Part shown: in pieces, positions 8,047-13,016 of the stretch
Numbering within the stretch: the first letter of the stretch is position 1
Layout: every line of letters begins with the position of its first letter
Assembly: GCA_943328885.2 (NCBI GenBank)
Contig: CALQBT020000025.1
Coordinates: forward strand, 1 to 13,016
Origin: Bordetella parapertussis
Lineage (GTDB): Bacteria > Pseudomonadota > Gammaproteobacteria > Burkholderiales > Burkholderiaceae_C
Length of the DNA stretch: 13,016 nt
Direction of reading: 5' to 3'
Notes under the pieces: model-generated
Database searches by the model: none
The model's input: only the letters and a program-made list of their open reading frames with translations
What the model was told of the DNA's origin: nothing
Program-made: the position numbers and the translations under genes

Positions 8047-8964
8047 ATGGATTTTTACCTCGGTCTGGCGCAGGTCATCGGTGTTCACACGCTGCTGGGA
8101 CTGTCGGCTTGGTGTGTGCTGCATACCGGCCAGGTGTCCATCGCCCAAGGCGGATTTTTTGCGATTGGCGCTTATACCGCAGGCATGCTCACGAGCATGT
8201 TCAGCTGGCCGCTGGGCTTGGCCCTGGCGGGTGGCAGTGTCCTCGCGGGGGCGGTCGCCGTGGCGGTGGGTTTTCCGGCGCTGCGCGTCAAAGGCCTGAT
8301 GCTGGTGGTGGCCACGACCGCGTTCGCCGAAATCGTGCGGCTGAGCTTTTTCAACCTCAAGTGGCGGGTGAGCACCCCGGAAGGCCTGGTCGGGCCGGAC
8401 GGCAGTCTGGGCTTTGGCGGTATCCGTTACTTTCCGAGAAATGGCTGGACTGCGGTCGACATCAACGTCCTGATCTGGCTGCTGGTGCTCGCGGTGATGG
8501 GTCTGCTGTGGTGGCTGGACCGCTGCCGGATCGGCACGCTCTGGCGCGCCGTGGGTGAAGACGAACTGGCCGCGCAAAGCGCGGGCATCAATCTGACCGC
8601 AGCCAAGGTGTCAGCGTTCGGCATCGGCGGGGCCATTGCCGGCCTGGGGGGGGGTATTTTCGCGCATTACACCACCCACATCGAGCATGGAAATTTCACC
8701 ATTCTGCTGGCCACCTTTGCCATCGCTTACCCTATTTTGGGCGGGCTGTCGAGTTTGCTCGGCACGCTGCTGGCGGTCATCTTCATCCAGGGCTTCCTGC
8801 TGGAGGGGCTGCGTTTCCTGGGCGAGTGGCGCAGCCTGTTGTTCGGGGCGCTGATTGTGGTGGTGATGCTGGTCAGGCCTAGCGGTTTTTTGAGAAATTC
8901 CCTGAATTTCTGGCGCCCTGGCGTCAAGGCCGCGGCCGACAAGCGGGCTGCACACCATGCTTGA
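8047..8964 (+). CDS. livM: Liv-type ABC transporter permease, LivM-like (first copy)
   Basis: This is the second membrane subunit, pairing with the LivH-like protein. It has 305 residues from ATG 8047, chosen because AGAGGT precedes it and because it directly follows the livH-like stop at 8030. LivM marks include the [22 protein letters not shown] region near residue 27, [21 protein letters not shown], the ATPase-coupling loop [36 protein letters not shown], and the terminal [10 protein letters not shown]. The soluble part around [15 protein letters not shown] lies between membrane segments, as usual. A run of nine G is found at 8646-8654. The last eight bases overlap the livG-like gene, which points to coupled translation. 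Confidence 0.93.
   Translation: MDFYLGLAQVIGVHTLLGLSAWCVLHTGQVSIAQGGFFAIGAYTAGMLTSMFSWPLGLALAGGSVLAGAVAVAVGFPALRVKGLMLVVATTAFAEIVRLSFFNLKWRVSTPEGLVGPDGSLGFGGIRYFPRNGWTAVDINVLIWLLVLAVMGLLWWLDRCRIGTLWRAVGEDELAAQSAGINLTAAKVSAFGIGGAIAGLGGGIFAHYTTHIEHGNFTILLATFAIAYPILGGLSSLLGTLLAVIFIQGFLLEGLRFLGEWRSLLFGALIVVVMLVRPSGFLRNSLNFWRPGVKAAADKRAAHHA
8646..8654 (+). repeat. Run of nine G in the first livM-like gene
   Basis: Nine G encode LGGG in a conserved membrane segment. It is the longest single-base run I noticed in the window. The frame is intact as read. Confidence 0.9.
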
Positions 8965-9718
8965 ACTCAAGAACTTGAGCCGCCACTTCGGGGGTGTCAA
9001 AGCAGTCGAGGCGCTGGACCTTGAAGTGCGGCGCGGTGAAATCCTCGGGCTCATCGGCCCCAATGGTTCGGGCAAGAGCACGACGGTCAACCTCATCACC
9101 GGCGTCTACAAGCCGACCACGGGGCAGATGTTGTTCAAGGGGGAAGACATCTCGTCGCGAGAGCCCCATGAACGCATCGAGCTTGGCGTCGCGCGCACTT
9201 TTCAAAACATCCGCCTGTTTGGTCAGCTCACGGTGTGGCAAAACATCTGGGCGGCGCGCGTCGTACGCGAAAAGGGTTGGGCTGGCTTCAAGCAGCGGTG
9301 GTTGTCGGGCGCCAACGCCGCCCGCGAAGAGGCTGAGCAACTGCTCGCCTTCGGGGGTCTGACCCACAAGCGCGACATGCTGGCGGGCAACCTGGCCTTT
9401 GGCGAGCAACGTCGCCTGGAGTTGCTGCGGGCAGCTGCCTCGGGCGCTGAACTCTTGTTGCTCGACGAGCCCGCGGCGGGCATGAATGCCGAAGAGATCC
9501 AAGATCTGGACAAGCGCATCCGCAGCCTGCGCGATCAGGGGCGCACCATCTTGCTCATCGAGCACCACATGGAGCTGGTGATGGAAGTGTGCGACCGCGT
9601 GGCCGTGCTGAACTTCGGACGCAAGATCGCCCAAGGGACCCCCGCCGAGGTGCAGCAGGATCCGCAGGTACGTGCGGCCTATCTCGGCTCTGACGAACCT
9701 GACGCGCTGGCGGCCTGA
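8957..9718 (+). CDS. livG: Liv-type ABC transporter ATP-binding protein, LivG-like
   Basis: This is one of the two ATPases that power the importer from the cytoplasmic face. The 253-residue protein shows Walker [10 protein letters not shown] at 34-42, a Q-loop in TFQNIRLF at about 83, a signature [10 protein letters not shown] at 146-155, Walker B LLLLDEP at about 166-172 and the switch histidine in IEHHMEL at about 203. The extended loop after the Q-loop and the PAAGMN D-loop are typical of LivG. The signature is looser than the LSGGQ consensus, and LivG proteins commonly have LSYGQQR; A-F-G-E here is a mild departure. The start overlaps the end of the livM-like gene by eight bases, and the gene ends 20 bases before livF. 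Confidence 0.95.
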   Translation: MLELKNLSRHFGGVKAVEALDLEVRRGEILGLIGPNGSGKSTTVNLITGVYKPTTGQMLFKGEDISSREPHERIELGVARTFQNIRLFGQLTVWQNIWAARVVREKGWAGFKQRWLSGANAAREEAEQLLAFGGLTHKRDMLAGNLAFGEQRRLELLRAAASGAELLLLDEPAAGMNAEEIQDLDKRIRSLRDQGRTILLIEHHMELVMEVCDRVAVLNFGRKIAQGTPAEVQQDPQVRAAYLGSDEPDALAA

Positions 9719-9738
9719 GGGCTGCGCAGAAAGCCACC

Positions 9739-10455
9739 ATGCTCGAGATCACGGATCTGTCCACCGCTTACGGCAAGATCGAAGCGCTCAAGGGGGTTTC
9801 GCTGAGCGCCCGCGCCGGCCAGGTCACTTGCCTGCTGGGTCCCAACGGTGCTGGCAAGTCCACCCTCATGCTCACCCTCGCGGGCATCCTGAAACCGCAG
9901 CGCGGTTCGGTCAAGTTCGAAGGCGAAGAACTGGTAGGTAAGACACCGGCCGACATCGTCTCGCGCGGCCTGGCCCTGGTACCCGAAAACCGACTGGTAT
10001 TCCCCGCACTCACGGTGCGAGAAAACCTCATGGCCGGTGCCTACAAGCGGCACGACCGCGCGGGGATCAAAGACGACATCGAGCATATGTTCGAGCGGTT
10101 TCCGCGTCTGAAAGAGCGCGTCGAGCAGTACGCCGGCACTTTGTCGGGTGGCGAGCAGCAGATGCTGGCGGTGGCCCGCGCCCTCATGTCGCGTCCCCGG
10201 CTGCTGCTGATGGACGAGCCCTCGGTGGGGCTGGCCCCACTCGTGGTCGCCGAGATTTTCTCCATCATCAGACAATTGCATGCCGAGGGCGTGAGCATCT
10301 TCTTGGTCGAGCAAAACGCCCACCTGGCCCTGAAGGTGGCGCAGCACTTCTACCTGATGGAGCTAGGCCGCGTGAGCTTCTCGGGCACCCCGGGGGAACT
10401 CGCAGAAGATGACGTCGTCCAGCGCGCCTACCTGGGCCAGCGGCGCGTGGCCTGA
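9739..10455 (+). CDS. livF: Liv-type ABC transporter ATP-binding protein, LivF-like
   Basis: This is the second ATPase, expected to form a heterodimer with the LivG-like protein. It has 238 residues, normal for LivF. Motifs are Walker A GPNGAGKST at 34-42, the LivF-type VPENRLVFP segment at about 81-89 in place of a standard Q-loop, signature LSGGEQQML at 135-143, and Walker B LLLMDEPSVGLAP at 155-167. LVEQN near 189-193 has Gln where most ABC ATPases have the switch His; this is usual for LivF. The C-terminal VVQRAYLG is also typical. A 76-base gap follows before the second permease pair, which is the longest gap inside this operon. Confidence 0.95.
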   Translation: MLEITDLSTAYGKIEALKGVSLSARAGQVTCLLGPNGAGKSTLMLTLAGILKPQRGSVKFEGEELVGKTPADIVSRGLALVPENRLVFPALTVRENLMAGAYKRHDRAGIKDDIEHMFERFPRLKERVEQYAGTLSGGEQQMLAVARALMSRPRLLLMDEPSVGLAPLVVAEIFSIIRQLHAEGVSIFLVEQNAHLALKVAQHFYLMELGRVSFSGTPGELAEDDVVQRAYLGQRRVA

Positions 10456-10531
10456 ACGCCTTGACGGACCTGAGCATTCGCAGCCGTAGCCGTAGCGCCC
10501 ACCCGCAGCCCTGCGCCGCCCTCGCCTGATC

Positions 10532-11455
10532 ATGCTCACCGATCTGCTGCAGCGCTCGATCGATGGTCTGCTGGACGGGGGCTCGTATGCGCTGGTGGGG
10601 CTGGGTCTGTCACTCACCTTTGGCAGCCTGCGGCGCTTGAACCTGGCCTATGGCGCGGGCGCCATGCTGGCCGCCTATGTGGGCTCGTGGCTGTATGTCG
10701 CCCATGACGCCCCCGCTTGGTTGGTGGCTGTGGCGGTGGTGGCCAGTGCCACGCTCATCGGCGGTTATGTCGAGCAGTTGTGCTTTGCCCGAACCCATGA
10801 AGACGCCGTGACCACGAGCGGCAGCGGACCGATGGCGGGTGCCGATGGGCGCGAGGTCGTGGCGCTGGCGTCCAGCTTTGCCATCTGGATGCAACTCGAG
10901 CAACTGGCGGTCAACCTGCTGCCCCACCATCTCAACCGCTTTCCCTCGTTGGCGGCCGAACACGACTGGGCCCTGGGTGAACTGGTCATCCGGCCCGATC
11001 GGCTCGCGCTGCTGGCCCTGGCCGCCGCGCTGACCCTGGGGCTGGCGTACTGGCTGAGTCACTCGCGCGGTGGCCTGGCTTGGCGCGCAGCATCAGATCA
11101 ACGTGCTGCCGCACACATGGTGGGCATTCCGGTGGTGCGACTGCAAACCCTTGCTTTTGCGCTGGCCTGCGCGCTTTCGGGGTTGGCGGCCTTCGCGGTG
11201 CTGTCGATCGACGGTCAAGTGACCCCGATGTTCGGCATGTGGGTGCTGCTCAAGGGTTTGGTAGCGGCCATGTTGGGCGGCCTGGGTTCGGTGCGTGGCG
11301 TGCTGTGGGGCGGGCTGCTGCTGGGCCTGGTGGAGTCACATGCGCAGGCCCTCCTGGGGGCGCAAGGACGCGAATTCGCTACCTATGCGCTGTTGTTCAT
11401 CGTGCTGGTCAGCCCGGCGTGGCGGTCGTACCTGGTGCGCGAGGCCCGCCCATGA
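10532..11455 (+). CDS. Second Liv-type permease, LivH-like, divergent
   Basis: A further LivH-family membrane subunit of 307 residues. Family marks are the N-terminal DGLLDGGSYALVGLGLSLTFG, the coupling loop GGLAWRAASDQRAAAHMVGI, and KGLVAAMLGGLGSVRGVLWGG. It differs from the first copy. Residues about 88-110 hold a polar, Gly/Asp-rich insertion (TTSGSGPMAGADG) roughly 15 residues longer than the matching loop of the first copy. The usual terminal FRPDGLF is replaced by VSPAWRSYLVREARP. No ribosome binding site is evident at ATG 10532, and the 76 bases before it hold no clear promoter. Its stop overlaps the next permease start as ATGA. Membrane segments and frame look intact, so I consider it functional rather than decayed. 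The substrate is unknown. Confidence 0.88.
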   Translation: MLTDLLQRSIDGLLDGGSYALVGLGLSLTFGSLRRLNLAYGAGAMLAAYVGSWLYVAHDAPAWLVAVAVVASATLIGGYVEQLCFARTHEDAVTTSGSGPMAGADGREVVALASSFAIWMQLEQLAVNLLPHHLNRFPSLAAEHDWALGELVIRPDRLALLALAAALTLGLAYWLSHSRGGLAWRAASDQRAAAHMVGIPVVRLQTLAFALACALSGLAAFAVLSIDGQVTPMFGMWVLLKGLVAAMLGGLGSVRGVLWGGLLLGLVESHAQALLGAQGREFATYALLFIVLVSPAWRSYLVREARP

Positions 11456-12375
11456 ACGCCCACTTGATCGGCCTGAGCAGCGACATGGCCATCATGTCGC
11501 TGCTGGCCTTGTCGGCATACCTGATGCTGTTGGTGGGCCGTGTGTCCTTCGGGCAGCAGGCCTTTTTTGGCATCGGTGCCTACGCTTGCGGTGTCATGAC
11601 GGTGATGTTCCATTGGCCGCTGCTGTTGGCACTGCTCGTGGGCGTGGGCGCGGGCGCGCTGGCGTCTTGGCTGCTGGCCCTGCCCACCCTGCGCTTGTCG
11701 GGCCTGCACTACGCTGTGGCCACGCTGGCCTTTGCCGAAATGGCGCGCATCGGGCTGAGCTGGTGGCACTGGCAGCGGCCTACCGACGACGGACCGGTGG
11801 GCCCGGCGGGCATCGAGGGCTTTCGCGACATCCGCTGGCTGCTGGAAAACGATGTCAGCCCCAGCAGCTACTTGCTGGGCACCCTGACCGTGCTGCTGGG
11901 CGTGGTCACCCTGCTGATGCTTGGTGAGCGCCTGCGGGTGGGCGTGGCCTTGCGCATGACCGGCCACGACGACACCCTGGCTGCCGCCCAGGGCATTGCG
12001 GTGAACCGGGTGCGCCTGGGCACCGCTGCCGTGGCAGGAGGCCTGGCAGCGCTGGGCGGCGGACTCTACGCGCACCGCACCACCTACATCGAGCCCGCTT
12101 TGTTTGATCCGATGCTGGGCGTGCATGCTGTGGGCTACGCCGTGCTGGGCGGGTTGGGCGCCGCACTGGGGCCGCTGCTGGGCGTGCTGCTCGACCTTGG
12201 ACTGCTGGACGCCAGCCGCCTGTTTGCGGGCTGGCGCATGGTGATTTTCGGCGGCCTGGTGGCCCTGTTCCTGCGCTGGCGGCCGCGCGGGCTGCTGGAT
12301 GAGTCCCTGGTGCACCAGCTGAGCGCACAGTGCCGGCGTGGCGCTGCTTTCTTCAACAACCTCGGTCGCAGATGA
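11452..12375 (+). CDS. Second Liv-type permease, LivM-like, divergent
   Basis: LivM-family membrane subunit of 307 residues that presumably pairs with the preceding LivH-like protein. It can be aligned by eye with the first copy: VGRVSFGQQAFFGIGAYACG matches [20 protein letters not shown], and LPTLRLSGLHYAVATLAFAEMAR matches [23 protein letters not shown]. The coupling loop is VALRMTGHDDTLAAAQGI, followed by GGLAALGGGLYAHRTTYIEP. The frame is open upstream to 11080, but that part lies in another frame of the preceding gene. The ATG at 11452 overlaps that gene's stop and gives the normal LivM N-terminus. The C-terminal RPRGLLDESLVHQL keeps the family ending. The last bases overlap the start of the small exported protein. 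Confidence 0.9.
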   Translation: MNAHLIGLSSDMAIMSLLALSAYLMLLVGRVSFGQQAFFGIGAYACGVMTVMFHWPLLLALLVGVGAGALASWLLALPTLRLSGLHYAVATLAFAEMARIGLSWWHWQRPTDDGPVGPAGIEGFRDIRWLLENDVSPSSYLLGTLTVLLGVVTLLMLGERLRVGVALRMTGHDDTLAAAQGIAVNRVRLGTAAVAGGLAALGGGLYAHRTTYIEPALFDPMLGVHAVGYAVLGGLGAALGPLLGVLLDLGLLDASRLFAGWRMVIFGGLVALFLRWRPRGLLDESLVHQLSAQCRRGAAFFNNLGRR

Positions 12376-12860
12376 TGAAAAACCTCTCCAGCTTGTCCCT
12401 GATCGTTCTAGGCTTGGGCGCGGTCAGCGCCGCTTTGTCCGCCTCGCCCCCGACCGCCAGCGGCCGGGCGCAAGTGGGCCTGCAATGCGTGTCTTACGGC
12501 ACCGGCCCCTTGCTGGCCTGCACCGTGCAACTCAGCCGCAAGGACGGCGGCTCACTCGAAGGCGCCCAGGTCACGCTGGGCGCGCTGATGCCCTCCATGC
12601 CCATGGTGCATACCGTCAAGCCGGTGAAAGCCTCACCCACCAGCAAACCCGGTGAATACAAGGGCACGCTGGCGCTGGAGATGCTCGGAGTGTGGACGGT
12701 GGAGGTGGACGTCAGCGGACCGTTGCGCGACAAGGTCTCCCAGAATCTGATGGTCAACGAGTGCCAGGGTGACCAGCGCTGCCCTGTCCAAGCCGCCAGG
12801 GCAGGCGACAAAGCTCCGGCGCCAGGCGGCTCCGGCCACACCCCTGGGCACAAGCACTGA
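12372..12860 (+). CDS. Small exported protein resembling the YtkA/FixH group
   Basis: A protein of 162 residues with an N-terminal hydrophobic segment (about 5-25, ending AALSASPP) that is a signal peptide or membrane anchor. The central region GALMPSMPMVHTVKPVKASP followed by GEYKGTLALEMLGVWTVEVDVSGP resembles the compact beta-sandwich of YtkA-like/FixH-like proteins. M73, M76, M78 and H80 and the C-terminal H156, H160 and H162 could bind a metal. C39/C50 and C131/C137 could form two disulfides in the periplasm. The family call is by eye and moderate. Two in-frame ATGs (12372, 12375) overlap the stop of the second LivM-like gene, so translation is very likely coupled. That suggests a role with the transporter, but no function is established. 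An accessory periplasmic factor or a copper-handling protein are possibilities. Confidence 0.75.
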   Translation: MMKNLSSLSLIVLGLGAVSAALSASPPTASGRAQVGLQCVSYGTGPLLACTVQLSRKDGGSLEGAQVTLGALMPSMPMVHTVKPVKASPTSKPGEYKGTLALEMLGVWTVEVDVSGPLRDKVSQNLMVNECQGDQRCPVQAARAGDKAPAPGGSGHTPGHKH

Positions 12861-12922
12861 ATCCCGGCAGCACGCCCTTTCCGCTATTTCCCTCATACCA
12901 TTTCACTCAAACCACTGAAGCC

Positions 12923-13016
12923 ATGAGCGCACAACACCTGCTGACCGGACAAACCATCATCGTCACCGGCGCCGCCACCGGCATTGGCCAAGCCTTTGCG
13001 CTGGGTGCTGCCGCCC
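12923..13016 (+). CDS. Short-chain dehydrogenase/reductase, 5' part only
   Basis: Only the first 31 codons are in the window. They read MSAQHLLTGQTIIVTGAATG then IGQAFALGAAA. The TGAATGIG sequence fits the TGxxxGxG dinucleotide-binding motif at the N-terminus of classical short-chain dehydrogenases, which use NAD(P)H. The gene starts 62 bases after the small exported protein and is in the same direction, so it may belong to the same operon and act on the imported compound or a product of it. The substrate cannot be told from this fragment. The start is supported by the motif being at its normal distance of about 15 residues from the N-terminus. Confidence 0.85.
   Translation, partial: MSAQHLLTGQTIIVTGAATGIGQAFALGAAA

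Noticed and set aside
10483..10494. Tandem GCCGTA GCCGTA in the gap before the second livH-like gene
   Set aside because: Only two hexamer copies, with no symmetry or promoter-like spacing. Chance is sufficient.
11080..11451. N-terminal extension of the second livM-like frame
   Set aside because: It lies in another frame of the preceding permease, its translation is Arg/Gly-rich and not membrane-like, and ATG 11452 gives the normal family start.
1..13016. CRISPR arrays, tRNA or rRNA genes, insertion sequences and phage or plasmid attachment sites
   Set aside because: I saw no regularly spaced direct repeats, no tRNA-like cloverleaf sequence, no transposase and no terminal inverted repeats. 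Nearly all bases lie in recognisable same-strand genes.

Overview
The window is a GC-rich, densely packed bacterial segment with every recognisable gene on the + strand. The gene order purD-hemF-nadD-rsfS-rlmH-maf-rng, the protein sequences and the GC-rich wobble positions suggest a betaproteobacterium of the order Burkholderiales, probably Comamonadaceae or a Rubrivivax/Leptothrix-type relative. The taxon is an inference from gene order and protein style, not from a marker gene search.

Left part (1-5764): a housekeeping run. It starts with the 3' two thirds of purD (purine synthesis), followed by hemF (oxygen-dependent haem synthesis), nadD (NAD synthesis), rsfS (ribosome silencing factor), rlmH (23S rRNA methyltransferase), maf (nucleotide pyrophosphatase) and rng (RNase G). 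The genes overlap or are separated by at most 33 bases, so they are probably co-transcribed. The odd member is rsfS. Its normal silencing-factor domain carries an extra lysine/alanine/proline-rich tail of about 127 residues that resembles histone H1 or AlgP tails.

Junction (5765-5931): 167 non-coding bases with an imperfect hairpin, a short inverted repeat that could be an operator, and a strong ribosome binding site. This is the most likely place for one transcription unit to end and the next to begin.

Right part (5932-13016): a branched-chain-amino-acid-type (HAAT/Liv) ABC importer with an unusual composition. The order is periplasmic binding protein, LivH-like and LivM-like permeases, LivG-like and LivF-like ATPases, then a second LivH-like and a second LivM-like permease. 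Next comes a small exported protein resembling the YtkA/FixH group, whose start overlaps the stop of the second LivM. The last feature is the beginning of a short-chain dehydrogenase cut by the window edge. One binding protein and one ATPase pair thus sit with two divergent permease pairs. The substrate cannot be read from the sequence. The trailing dehydrogenase hints that transport is linked to catabolism of the imported compound. The best candidate for something little described is this double-permease cassette with its coupled YtkA/FixH-like protein.
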